From an uncultured Gammaproteobacteria bacterium (lineage in GTDB: Bacteria; Pseudomonadota; Gammaproteobacteria; Pseudomonadales; Pseudohongiellaceae), in the NCBI GenBank assembly GCA_913048385.1, contig CAJWVZ010000004.1, positions 1 through 64,000 of the forward strand: 64,000 nt of DNA, in the 5' to 3' direction. Below are positions 17,896 through 26,379 of this stretch, one piece after another. A model generated the notes under the pieces. The model did not search any database, was not told the DNA's origin, and was given only the letters and a program-made list of their open reading frames with translations. The translations under genes were made by a program, and so were the position numbers. How positions within the stretch are numbered: the first letter of the stretch is position 1; every line of letters starts with the position of its first letter.

Positions 17896-19527
17896 ATGCT
17901 CAGCGTGAGTCCGCACAACCTAAAAGGTGATATCTATGGCGGATTAACAGCCGCGGTTGTAGCCCTGCCCTTAGCCCTCGCCTTCGGAGAAGCATCAGGT
18001 GCTGGCCCGATTGCTGGACTTTACGGTGCGATCTTCGTGGGTTTTTTTGCAGCTCTGTTTGGCGGAACTCCATCCCAAGTCTCTGGCCCAACTGGGCCAA
18101 TGATAGTTGTTTTTGCTGGCATCTATAGTGCGCTTAATGGTGAACCTGGACTCGTTTTTGCCACGGTAATTCTCGCTGGTTTGCTACAAGCCATTTTTGG
18201 AATTTTCAGACTAGGCCAATATATAAGACTTGTACCTTACCCCGTAGTGTCAGGTTTTATGACCGGTATCGGCTGCATCATAATCGCGCTCCAAGCAAGC
18301 CGTCTATTTGGTCACGAACCGACAGGCACCGGAACTATCCCAGCAATTTCAGCTATACCGAACGCCATCGCAGACCCAAATGTAATTGCGCTAGGCCTGG
18401 GACTGTTGACCTTGATAATTGTGTTTAGCTGGCCCAAAAACTTAGGGAAATTTGTCCCGCCCCCTTTAGCTGCCCTTATTATTGGTACTGTGTTAAGCGA
18501 ATTGATCGTTGGTGCTCCCGTTTTGGGGGATATCCCTACCGGGATGCCCTCATTTATTTTGCCTGCGATAGAGCGAGGGACGGCAATGATAGTTTTTGAA
18601 GCTGCGCTCGTGTTAGCTCTTCTTGGCTCTCTCGACAGCCTACTAACATCCCTTGTTGCCGACAACATGACACGAACCAAACACGATTCGAATCAGGAAC
18701 TGATCGGCCAAGGAGTAGGAAATATTTTCGCAGGATTTTTTGGTGGCATTCCAGGCGCCGGAGCTACTATGCGAACCGTCGTTAATATTCGAACAGGCGG
18801 ACGGACGAAGCTGTCTGGCATGTTACACAGTTTGTTCCTCCTCTCTATCGTAATTCTTTTGGCGCCCCTCGCTTCTAAGATTCCGCATGCAGTGCTAGCT
18901 GGAATTTTAGTCAAAACAGGTTACGACATTATTGACTTCACTTATTTACGCCGAGCGCATCGAGGCCCTCGTTGGGATTTAGCCCTTATGCTCGTCGTTC
19001 TGATCCTAACAATTTTTGTCGACCTTATTACTGCCGTTATTGTCGGAGTTGTACTTGCCTCTCTCGCCTTTGTTAAGCAAATGTCTGACTTACAGTTAGC
19101 AGAGCTGGATGGGTCAGTTGACAACATATCGGGCGATCTTTCCGAAGAAGAGGAGAGTCTTTTAAAAACAATCAAGAATCAACTGATGTTTTTTGAATTC
19201 TCAGGACCACTGAGCTTTGGGGCCGCAAGCGATTTGGTCCATCAAATGCGCCAATTCTCTAAAGACAGAAGTGCTTTAATTTTAGATTTCAGTCGTGTTC
19301 CCTTCATAGATGCATCGGCAGCTCGCGCCATGGAAACGATAAGTTGCGACGCACAAACGATGAAGAAGCCACTCTATATTTTCGGTATGAACGCAAAGGT
19401 ACGACAAGTTCTGCGAGATCTCGAAGCAGATTGCTGCCTTAAAGATGAAATGTTTTTTCAAGAACGCAGCACTGCGATTTCCGTTGCCCATGAATATATA
19501 GTTGAAGCAAAGCAACACGGGGGATAA
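17896..19527 (+). CDS. SulP-family anion transporter, BicA-like, with STAS domain
   Basis: 543 residues. Membrane part (about residues 1-400) begins NLKGDIYGGLTAAVVALPLALAFGEASGAG and includes GGTPSQVSGPTGPM, SLDSLLTSLVADNMTRTKHDSNQELIGQGVGN and GAGATMRTVVNIRTGGRT; these align closely with cyanobacterial BicA, a sodium-dependent bicarbonate importer. The C-terminal STAS domain has ILDFSRVPFIDASAARAME with the conserved Asp-x-Ser. SulP members also move sulfate and dicarboxylates, so bicarbonate is likely, not proven. Divergent from the OxyR-like gene; a strong terminator follows. Confidence 0.88.
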   Translation: MLSVSPHNLKGDIYGGLTAAVVALPLALAFGEASGAGPIAGLYGAIFVGFFAALFGGTPSQVSGPTGPMIVVFAGIYSALNGEPGLVFATVILAGLLQAIFGIFRLGQYIRLVPYPVVSGFMTGIGCIIIALQASRLFGHEPTGTGTIPAISAIPNAIADPNVIALGLGLLTLIIVFSWPKNLGKFVPPPLAALIIGTVLSELIVGAPVLGDIPTGMPSFILPAIERGTAMIVFEAALVLALLGSLDSLLTSLVADNMTRTKHDSNQELIGQGVGNIFAGFFGGIPGAGATMRTVVNIRTGGRTKLSGMLHSLFLLSIVILLAPLASKIPHAVLAGILVKTGYDIIDFTYLRRAHRGPRWDLALMLVVLILTIFVDLITAVIVGVVLASLAFVKQMSDLQLAELDGSVDNISGDLSEEEESLLKTIKNQLMFFEFSGPLSFGAASDLVHQMRQFSKDRSALILDFSRVPFIDASAARAMETISCDAQTMKKPLYIFGMNAKVRQVLRDLEADCCLKDEMFFQERSTAISVAHEYIVEAKQHGG

Positions 19528-19541
19528 GACGAGACGCATAA

Positions 19542-19574
19542 AAAAGCCGGCTGCATTTCTTACAGTCGGCTTTT
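19542..19574. terminator. Bidirectional rho-independent terminator
   Basis: Stem AAAAGCCGGCTG / CAGTCGGCTTTT with one G-T pair and a nine-base loop. It carries A and T runs on both sides, so it can end the SulP transcript and the opposing TorF transcript. Confidence 0.9.
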
Positions 19575-19602
19575 ATTATTAACGATTTGGAATATTTTGA
19601 GA

Positions 19603-20343
19603 TTAAAGTTCGAAGTCCATAGAGTAACCGACAACAAACTTCATTTCGTCGTTGTCTCTCGCCGGCATGCTCGCATAGTCTTCCACACCGTCACCATTGT
19701 CATCATCACCTAAGGTCGTCGTCGTAATCATTGCAGAGAAGCCGTCCTTCGCAATACTGACATTGAAATCCCAGTAATCGTCAGTCGCGCCGTTAAATGA
19801 GTACATGAAATCTCCTTCATGGAATCCGGCATGCAAACCGATCTCCGCCCCACTAGCTAATGGAATTACATAATCAAGGGAGGTATAGGACGCTTTAGCG
19901 AACCCAAAATCTTCGCCTGGACCTTCGTCTGGCTCAGCATTGGCTAAAAGTGAGAGGCCAAAGCTGAAATTTCCGACAGCAATTGACCCGTAAATTTCTC
20001 CAAAATCATACCCGGCATTCTCATCGTAATTATAGTAGAGGTATCCTATGTCATAACTGAAACCGCTGGCCTCCCCACTGAAACCGAAATACATATCGTG
20101 CTCGTAGGAATAGGCATCGTCTGCGTCATACGAAACATTAGACGCCCAAGTTCCAAGATAAAAACCACTGTCACTGGCGTAATCGATACCGCCAGAAATG
20201 GCACCTTCGTTAATCGATTGTGTAAGACCGCGCCAAATATAATTGTTGCTAGCTCCAAAATTAGCAGACCATTCATCTGCGAGGGTCGTCCCCGATGAAG
20301 CGAGGATTCCAGTAATAGCAAGTGCGGCAATTCTAGTTTTCAT
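19603..20343 (-). CDS. TorF-family putative outer-membrane porin
   Basis: 246 residues with a clean signal peptide (MKTRIAALAITGILASSGTTLADE). The mature chain begins WSANFGASNNYIWRGLTQS, the hallmark of the TorF/TIGR02001 family, and alternates aromatic and polar residues as in beta-barrels. The C-terminus ends YSMDFEL. A GDDDNGDGVEDY loop looks Ca-binding-like but is probably an extracellular loop. The family is often found with transport genes; the ligand is unknown. Convergent with SulP across a shared terminator. Confidence 0.88.
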   Translation of the reverse strand: MKTRIAALAITGILASSGTTLADEWSANFGASNNYIWRGLTQSINEGAISGGIDYASDSGFYLGTWASNVSYDADDAYSYEHDMYFGFSGEASGFSYDIGYLYYNYDENAGYDFGEIYGSIAVGNFSFGLSLLANAEPDEGPGEDFGFAKASYTSLDYVIPLASGAEIGLHAGFHEGDFMYSFNGATDDYWDFNVSIAKDGFSAMITTTTLGDDDNGDGVEDYASMPARDNDEMKFVVGYSMDFEL

Positions 20344-20906
20344 ATTATAAAAGTCCCTTGAAAAAATTAAATTAACGACAAAATGTGTCCCCGATAAAGA
20401 CTAAGCAAAAACTAAGCCAACTTTGTAACGTCGGAAGAGCTTATAGTTATGACGACCGCGAACAAAACGAGTTGACGTTTTTTAATGGAATTCCGCCCTG
20501 TATTGGTGCATGTGTTTGGGCGCACGCCCTTCACTAGCGCAAATTTTTCGAAACTTAATATTTACCCTAACTGAAAGCTAACGTTCGAACGACAATTCTT
20601 TCAAGCCTTTGTAAATCTGATAAATCGACAAATACAAATCTGTTATGCGACAAAACGTCGCATAACAAATATTATGTTTTAAAAAAAATCGAATTGTGAT
20701 AACACTGTTAAGGAAGAGGTTAGATTTAGCAGTTTAGTTGTTAACCTTAGCGATAAAAGAATCATTGCTATCCCAAAGGTCAAAAACAACGACACTCCGA
20801 TCTTTGTACTACTATCCTGTTAGGCTTTCCTCATCTCAAAGGCATTCAAAATCAAAGCAAACTTCACGCAAAAGTATTGGACTAACTTTAAATCAAGGAT
20901 GAAGCA
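20344..20906. other. 563-bp intergenic region with a perfect inverted repeat
   Basis: The region between the divergent TorF and paralogue-1 genes must hold both promoters; I could not fix them. It contains the 11-bp inverted repeat at 20641-20667 and no plausible small gene or tRNA. Confidence 0.6.
20641..20667. promoter_or_regulatory. Perfect 11-bp inverted repeat
   Basis: TGTTATGCGAC, five-base spacer, GTCGCATAACA. No T-run follows on either strand, so an operator is more likely than a terminator. It lies about 240 bp upstream of the first of three paralogous exported-protein genes. Confidence 0.55.
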
Positions 20907-21647
20907 ATGAAAAAAAAATTATTAATATCCATTCCCATCGTATTGTGTTTTTTTCCGTTTTTAAGCCAGGCGCAACAAATGATACCCGCTGGCGCAGTTG
21001 TCAGGACGCTTAATTGCACTATTGATCAGGGCTTTACGTTCGATGAAGTGGTTGAACGCGCGCGAAACTTAGACCGCGATGACAGCTCAGCACAATCGGT
21101 TTTTATGCGCAGACCTATTTACACCACGGCTGAATATCAAGAAACTTGGGACGTCCAAATCGCAGCTTATTATCCCAGCTATTCAGAAATGTTGGAAAGA
21201 CGCAGTGCTGCAGGTAATACCCGTGGACGACTACCGCTAACTTGCGGGAATCCGTCTGTAGTCAGGGCGATTACCGGCCACCAAAGTGAAGCATATCAAG
21301 ACGCACAGCCTGATCGTTCCACGATGCTTACCCGATTCTGCTCTATGCGCCCCGGAACCAATATAAACCATTCGTACAATCGGATTAAAACCGCCTCGCA
21401 AAGCTATGCCGACGCTGGTAGTGATGAACTCGTTCAGATGTACATTCCGGGTTTAGGTGGACCGCAAAATCCAGGTTACGACTTTATTCTCGCAGAAGTT
21501 GGCTCATCCATGGAAAAAATACACGAAAGGCTGGATTTAACTAGAGAGGGATTGCGATTAGTTACAAGTTCAAATTCAACGAGCCCTTTTTCATGCAATC
21601 GCCCTGCTCTCTGGACTACGACAGCTATTTATAGAAGCAATGGTTAA
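20907..21647 (+). CDS. Exported duplicated-domain protein, paralogue 1 of 3
   Basis: 246 residues, family not recognised. Signal peptide KKKLLISIPIVLCFFPFLSQAQ. Two homologous halves: the first begins VRTLNCTIDQGFTFDEVVERA and ends at LPLTCGNP; the second begins LTRFCSMRPGTNINHSYNRI and ends FSCNRPALWTTTAIY. Each half has one Cys near its start and one near its end, suggesting an internal disulfide per half, and a WDxxxxxYYxxY-type segment between (clear in half 1). AAGGA precedes the ATG. Head of a three-gene array on the plus strand. Confidence 0.8.
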   Translation: MKKKLLISIPIVLCFFPFLSQAQQMIPAGAVVRTLNCTIDQGFTFDEVVERARNLDRDDSSAQSVFMRRPIYTTAEYQETWDVQIAAYYPSYSEMLERRSAAGNTRGRLPLTCGNPSVVRAITGHQSEAYQDAQPDRSTMLTRFCSMRPGTNINHSYNRIKTASQSYADAGSDELVQMYIPGLGGPQNPGYDFILAEVGSSMEKIHERLDLTREGLRLVTSSNSTSPFSCNRPALWTTTAIYRSNG

Positions 21648-21675
21648 AAACCTAATGAACACTGAGGAACCTAAA

Positions 21676-22419
21676 ATGAAAAATCATACTTTTATCATCA
21701 CGGTAATCGCGGCCTTTTTAACTTCGGCTACTACTTTTGCCCAAAGTCAAAATACTATAACGCGCTCTCGAGCCTGCACAATTAATCCTGGATACTCGAT
21801 GAATGATGTAGTCTCAATATCTCGCGATTTCTCATTCAATGAAGACTCGGCACCGAACGCAGTATTTTTTCGCGAGCCCACGGCCTATGCCACTAATACG
21901 CCTCCTGACTGGGATTTCATTATGGTCCAATACTACAGCGGCTATGCGGACTTAGTGTCAAAACGTTCAGTTCAAAGAAATCGCGATGCAGCCCGCAATG
22001 GAATTACCTTCGACGATCTTGCGTCGTGCAGCGCCACAGGCAGAATATCTGACGTCTACGTCGGCAATCAAGAAACTACATTCGATGATACTGAAGCAAC
22101 ATTAATGACAACACGTAGATGTGAACTCAACGGAGAGACAACAGTTCAGGATGCGGTCGCGGTTGCTGAAACGATGGGCTCAAATCTTGAGGCTTATTCA
22201 GCGGTGAGTGCTCGTCGATATGGCGGTCCGCGAATTACAAACGGAAGCCAAATTAGTATGTCTTTCGTTTATTCAGATCCCCAAGATTTTGGCGCTACTT
22301 TGGATGGCATGAAGGGTGGAACAATAAATCCAAACGAGGGTTTAGGCGGCGGAACGCCGATGACCTGCGAGATTGGCACCCTGTGGGTATCTCACCGAAT
22401 TTATGCCGCAAACAACTAA
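21676..22419 (+). CDS. Exported duplicated-domain protein, paralogue 2 of 3
   Basis: 247 residues from ATG 21676, chosen because GAGGAA sits upstream and a signal peptide follows directly (MKNHTFIITVIAAFLTSATTFAQS). The longer frame to 21640 is rejected. Halves: TRSRACTINPGYSMNDVVSI to LASCSATG, and TTRRCELNGETTVQDAVAVA to MTCEIGTLWVSHRIY. The alignment with paralogue 1 is clear in the Cys positions, FRxP and DWDFxxxQYYxxY. The gap to paralogue 1 is 28 bp. No catalytic motif is visible. Confidence 0.8.
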   Translation: MKNHTFIITVIAAFLTSATTFAQSQNTITRSRACTINPGYSMNDVVSISRDFSFNEDSAPNAVFFREPTAYATNTPPDWDFIMVQYYSGYADLVSKRSVQRNRDAARNGITFDDLASCSATGRISDVYVGNQETTFDDTEATLMTTRRCELNGETTVQDAVAVAETMGSNLEAYSAVSARRYGGPRITNGSQISMSFVYSDPQDFGATLDGMKGGTINPNEGLGGGTPMTCEIGTLWVSHRIYAANN

Positions 22420-22430
22420 AAGGTTGTGAT

Positions 22431-22457
22431 AGGTTGTCATCGAAGTGATGGCAACCT
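22431..22457 (+). terminator. Hairpin between paralogues 2 and 3
   Basis: AGGTTGTCATC, loop GAAGT, GATGGCAACCT, one G-T pair. It is followed by only a short TTTT several bases away, so it may be a weak terminator or an mRNA-stabilising hairpin. Confidence 0.5.
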
Positions 22458-22532
22458 TAATCTAAGGGTTTTCTATACCGATAATGTGAGCCATTAGCTT
22501 GAACATTGACCAACAAAAAAATAGGATCTTAT

Positions 22533-23252
22533 ATGAAACGTTTTAAACTTATTACTACAACTGCAATTGGCCTCTCGGTCTTGGCTAGAATTGCAATAGG
22601 CCAGGAAATTCCTGAGTCAGGGCTCTACGTTACAACTGCATGTCAAATCCATGACGGCTACAACTTTCAGCAGGTCGTAGACGAGGAAAAAATGGCAGAA
22701 AATTCAAACTTCTCGCCTAATCGCACTTTTTTTCGACAGAGCATTTCAGGTGTAGGGCAACCAGCGAATTCATTTATAAGGGTTGTTTCTTGGCGCAATC
22801 TTGAGCATTGGGCTGAAGATGTTGGGACCGATAATCGAACGACTCAGGAAATGTATGTTTGTGACGATTCGAACCGCAGATTTTGGAGAAACTGGCAGGT
22901 CGGAGAAGGTGCGCGTCCCTACCAAAATCTAGAGGGTGATCAGTCTCTAGTCACAGCCCGTATGTGCAATTTAAATAGCGGTTATTCGATTGAAGACGTA
23001 TATCACCGCGCCTTATCCATCAACGAACGTTACCGAGCAAATGGTGACGCCAGCGCAATGCAAATTTCTCAACTATTTCTGGGAGGCTCGCCGTCCGTTC
23101 AAGGCGGTTCACAAATAATAATTAGAGTGATCGGAGAATCTCCGGCAGGGCTCGCCAAGAGAATTGACAGCGGCTCGAATAATACGGTCGGGCCTAACGA
23201 CATGATGGCCTGCTCTGACCGCAACCTTTACAATAGTCATATTGTTAATTAG
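22533..23252 (+). CDS. Exported duplicated-domain protein, paralogue 3 of 3
   Basis: 239 residues from ATG 22533, which has AGGA eight bases upstream; the frame extends to 22506. Signal peptide MKRFKLITTTAIGLSVLARIAIG. Halves: VTTACQIHDGYNFQQVVDEE and TARMCNLNSGYSIEDVYHRA, each ending in a Cys-containing segment (MYVCDDSN; MMACSDRNLYNSH). It is the most divergent of the three: the YY segment is replaced by IRVVSWRNLEHW. Paralogue 2 lies 113 bp upstream across a hairpin. Confidence 0.8.
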   Translation: MKRFKLITTTAIGLSVLARIAIGQEIPESGLYVTTACQIHDGYNFQQVVDEEKMAENSNFSPNRTFFRQSISGVGQPANSFIRVVSWRNLEHWAEDVGTDNRTTQEMYVCDDSNRRFWRNWQVGEGARPYQNLEGDQSLVTARMCNLNSGYSIEDVYHRALSINERYRANGDASAMQISQLFLGGSPSVQGGSQIIIRVIGESPAGLAKRIDSGSNNTVGPNDMMACSDRNLYNSHIVN

Positions 23253-23267
23253 AACGTTTCTTAACCT

Positions 23268-23570
23268 ATGATTAAAGTTTCAAAACTAGCGAAGTACTTT
23301 TTCGTCGACAAGCTGATTTATCACTCAATTGATATCAGCTTATATCAAGTCTCAGTTGTTCTTGAAGGTCAAGAACACTATGTAACCGATGATAAGGGAA
23401 AAGTGCTTCGCTCTTTTAAATTAATAGAGCTTCAGAAAACCTTAAGCGGGGTTAAGGCAAAAGAAACGGTCTTGCGCCATGAAAGCGCGTACGATGAAAT
23501 GATAGGCGGCCCAGAAAAAATCTCACCCAACACACTAGAAGTTCCATTGGGCGACAATCAGCTCTACTGA
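23268..23570 (+). CDS. Small DUF6482-like protein
   Basis: 100 residues, no signal peptide. The pattern YQVSVVLEGQEHYVTDDKGK followed by LRHESAYDEMIGGP resembles the small DUF6482 family, in which a 'H-x-x-x-YDEM-(I/C)-G' segment is typical; this is recalled, not searched. It follows paralogue 3 by 15 bp but is unrelated in sequence and cytoplasmic by prediction. Function unknown. Confidence 0.6.
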   Translation: MIKVSKLAKYFFVDKLIYHSIDISLYQVSVVLEGQEHYVTDDKGKVLRSFKLIELQKTLSGVKAKETVLRHESAYDEMIGGPEKISPNTLEVPLGDNQLY

Positions 23571-23618
23571 TAATTTTTGAGTTAGCTTGAAACGTAAAGG
23601 TAAAATTCCTCTCGAAAA

Positions 23619-24197
23619 TCATCTTGCAGTTCTTATCATTGGATGAAGGGGCGGCGCGGTACCAATTTTTATCTGACCCATCGTCTCAAAACCGTAGCGC
23701 ATGTAAAGTGACATATTCCGAGGGTTTGAGGACTCAAGGTACGCCGGCAGTCCGTCCTTATCAACAGCTTCAATTGCCCGTTTCATCAATTGCGAACCTA
23801 TCCCCTCACCCTGATACGCCGGGTCGACAGCAATTAGTGGTAAATACCAACAGTCCTCTTTCGGGTGGTATTCCTCCAGCGCTTCCAAAATAGCAAATAG
23901 ATCCTCATGACGCTCTGGATCAACATTTTTCTCTATTTGCGCTACAAACGCTTCTTCATCAGCTTCAACGCCCGGAGGCAACCAAAGAGCTGCTCCTGAG
24001 AAGTTTTCAGCAATAAACGCCGTTTTACTGTCTATTGCGTTGCCACCATAAGCATTGAATGCCTGTGTAAATAAAAGATAGTTGCTAGCCTCAGGACAAA
24101 TCCAACGGACGAACGGATCCGATGCAAACCCCAATAAGATGGTCTCGAGAACTTTCTGCCGGTCTTTTTCTTTTGCTACAAAAGTTTCAGGGATCAC
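23619..24197 (-). CDS. GNAT-family N-acetyltransferase
   Basis: 192 residues from GTG 24197, with AAAGGAG seven bases upstream. GNAT fold: the acetyl-CoA binding segment is VDPAYQGEGIGSQLMKRA, followed by PAYLESSNPRNMSLYMRYGFE, the common C-terminal GNAT motif. The N-terminal part contains ALWLPPG, frequent in the subgroup related to fungal and bacterial toxin/aminoglycoside-like acetyltransferases of unknown substrate. Stand-alone gene. Confidence 0.88.
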   Translation of the reverse strand: MIPETFVAKEKDRQKVLETILLGFASDPFVRWICPEASNYLLFTQAFNAYGGNAIDSKTAFIAENFSGAALWLPPGVEADEEAFVAQIEKNVDPERHEDLFAILEALEEYHPKEDCWYLPLIAVDPAYQGEGIGSQLMKRAIEAVDKDGLPAYLESSNPRNMSLYMRYGFETMGQIKIGTAPPLHPMIRTAR

Positions 24198-24335
24198 TGC
24201 TTTGCTCCTTTACATTTAACCTTTAAAAAACAAGAATACCGCAACTTTATTCCGTCGCAACGTAATCTTTTGAAACACCATTTAATCCCACCACAAACTA
24301 AATTACTCATCAAAAAACCTTCATGCTCTGCAGCA

Positions 24336-25202
24336 TTAATTCCTCTTTAAAAATCTTTTATCCTGCTCAAGGGTCGTAAACTCTGTATCCAACAAGTGGA
24401 AACGTTGAGCCATCATTTCTCTCATCTCTGGATGTGTAAAAATATAAAATCTATTTTCTAATAAACTTTCAATTGTCCATTCAGCGACTAAGTTAGGGTC
24501 TAATCCATTCTCTATCGCGGTGGCGACTTGCTTCCAAAGACCACTTGCAGCGTCCCCTTGCTGCCCAAGTTTGTCGAGTGAATTTCCGAAACTTACAGAA
24601 GGTTTATTTCTTCCTGTATTATGAATATCAGTCCTCACCCAGGCTGGGCATAAAACGCTGACGCCAATATTATCTTTTTCAAGGTCTTGCTTAATCGTTT
24701 CGCTGTAACCAACGACCGCAAATTTCGTCGCGTTGTAAGGAGACATTGCGGGAGCAGCTAAGTGACCTGCCATCGAGGCTGTATTAATGATGTGTCCCCC
24801 TTCTCCGTGGGCCTGAATTAGAGGCACAAAGGTTTCTACGCCATACACTACTCCCATCAAGTTTATGTCAACTATCCATCGCCAATCGTTAAGTGGAATC
24901 TCTCCGGGCTTTCCTGCTAAGGTTACACCAGCATTATTAACTAAAACATGCACCTTCCCGAACCGATCAACTGTCTCAAGCGCCGCTTCCTTGACTGACT
25001 CGCAGTCAGCGACATCACAATATGTTGTTTCAACAACTAAACCTTGCCCTGACAGCAATTTTTTTGCTTGATCTAGACGCTGAAGATCTAAATCAGCCAA
25101 CATAACCTTAGCTTTGCGCTCTGCTAATCGCCGCCCAAGAGCCAACCCAATACCTGAGCCGCCACCAGTAATAAACACCACTTTATTTTCGATCGAATCC
25201 AA
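24336..25202 (-). CDS. Short-chain dehydrogenase/reductase
   Basis: 288 residues from TTG 25202. This start has AAGGAG seven bases upstream, while the longer ATG at 25268 adds a basic leader with no SDR counterpart. Classical SDR: cofactor motif TGGGSGIG, NNAG in LVNNAGVTLAG, catalytic Ser in NTASMAG and Tyr/Lys in YNATKFAV. ADLDLQR after the second strand indicates NAD(H) binding. A C-terminal segment resembles SDRs acting on steroids or long-chain alcohols; substrate unknown. Confidence 0.86.
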   Translation of the reverse strand: MDSIENKVVFITGGGSGIGLALGRRLAERKAKVMLADLDLQRLDQAKKLLSGQGLVVETTYCDVADCESVKEAALETVDRFGKVHVLVNNAGVTLAGKPGEIPLNDWRWIVDINLMGVVYGVETFVPLIQAHGEGGHIINTASMAGHLAAPAMSPYNATKFAVVGYSETIKQDLEKDNIGVSVLCPAWVRTDIHNTGRNKPSVSFGNSLDKLGQQGDAASGLWKQVATAIENGLDPNLVAEWTIESLLENRFYIFTHPEMREMMAQRFHLLDTEFTTLEQDKRFLKRN

Positions 25203-25398
25203 TTGAAATCTCCTTAACCCAAAAAATAATCTAAAGTTGCGTATCGAACTGCGTTTGCCCTTGAGCAAAACACTCGAACTCTAGAAACTTAAAACACAAC
25301 TGGCGAAACCAGCGCCTTAAAGGAGCAAAAGCGCCTCAACATATAACCCTGAGATTATTTAACTTCACCGCACCACCAAAAAACATTGCAAATCTTTG

Positions 25399-26379
25399 CT
25401 ATAACTCAATTCTTGCTGCGCTTCCTTGATTTATGCTGCCCAGATACAAATACCCTTCGCGCTCTCTCACCGACGTCACAAAATTATATTTCTCACTCTC
25501 AAGCGAAATTTCACACTTTACATTGCCGGAAAAATCAAGAGCCATTATTCTAATAATCTTTTCTTGTTTACCCTTCAGGAGCTGCGGCGCCCTGGCATAA
25601 AGCCAACGAAGCCAATATGGTGCCGCCCAAAGCTTTCTGAGAGCTTTACTTGTTGAGAGAACCATTGCTACCCAAACTAAATTATCAGACCCCAAATTAA
25701 TATTGTCGGGGAGGCCTGGTAACTTCTCAAAAAATACGTCACTGGTTCCCTTTAATTCACCTTCTAACCAATAACGAGAAATTCGAGCACGGCCGGTCTC
25801 GGCAACTAAAACAAATTTCTCATCAGGCGACAAAACGACACCATTGGCAAAATAAAGGCCATCCATCAATTTCTCTATTCCGCCACTAGGTGACCATTTT
25901 AGTAAAACGCCACTGGGAATACCCTCACTGACATCCTTTGAAGAGTCACCAATTTTAAATCGCGAAGTCGAACTAGAAAAAAAAACGGTACCACTGTTGC
26001 TAACTGCGCAATTATTACAAAAAGAAAGATCAATATTGGGAGTTTCAGAAAGATTCTCAATTCTCTTAGAATCGAAGCTAAACCTCAGAAGCCCTTTTTC
26101 CGCGTCGCATATAATGAGTTGGCCACTCGGAGAAATCTCCATCCCTAGGGGCCTCCCACCTGTATTGACTAACTCTGAACAATTTTCAAAATCTTCGTCT
26201 ATTAATATAATACGACCATCATCGAGACCCGTAACAAATTTCCCGTCCGAAAGAGGCAGAACGTCCTCTGGGCCTTTACCAGGCATTTTGCAAATTGTTA
26301 TATCCTCTAGGCCCATTTCTCTGCGTTCCAGTAAAAAACGAATTAATTCAAGACCGCTGCGGCCTTTATTTGTATCCAC
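25399..26379 (-). CDS. SMP-30/strictosidine synthase-like beta-propeller protein
   Basis: 326 residues from a GTG that lies inside the end of modC (37-bp overlap). Six-bladed propeller family: PGKGPEDVLPLSDGKFVTGLDDG, GRPLGMEISPSG, YFANGVVLSPDEKFVLVAETGRARISRYWL, LPGLPDNINLGSDNLVWVA. These match the SMP-30/gluconolactonase/APMAP pattern of metal-dependent lactonases. No signal peptide. Overlap with modC suggests one transcript, but a molybdate link is not evident. Other members act on lactones or organophosphates. Confidence 0.8.
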   Translation of the reverse strand: MDTNKGRSGLELIRFLLERREMGLEDITICKMPGKGPEDVLPLSDGKFVTGLDDGRIILIDEDFENCSELVNTGGRPLGMEISPSGQLIICDAEKGLLRFSFDSKRIENLSETPNIDLSFCNNCAVSNSGTVFFSSSTSRFKIGDSSKDVSEGIPSGVLLKWSPSGGIEKLMDGLYFANGVVLSPDEKFVLVAETGRARISRYWLEGELKGTSDVFFEKLPGLPDNINLGSDNLVWVAMVLSTSKALRKLWAAPYWLRWLYARAPQLLKGKQEKIIRIMALDFSGNVKCEISLESEKYNFVTSVREREGYLYLGSINQGSAARIEL

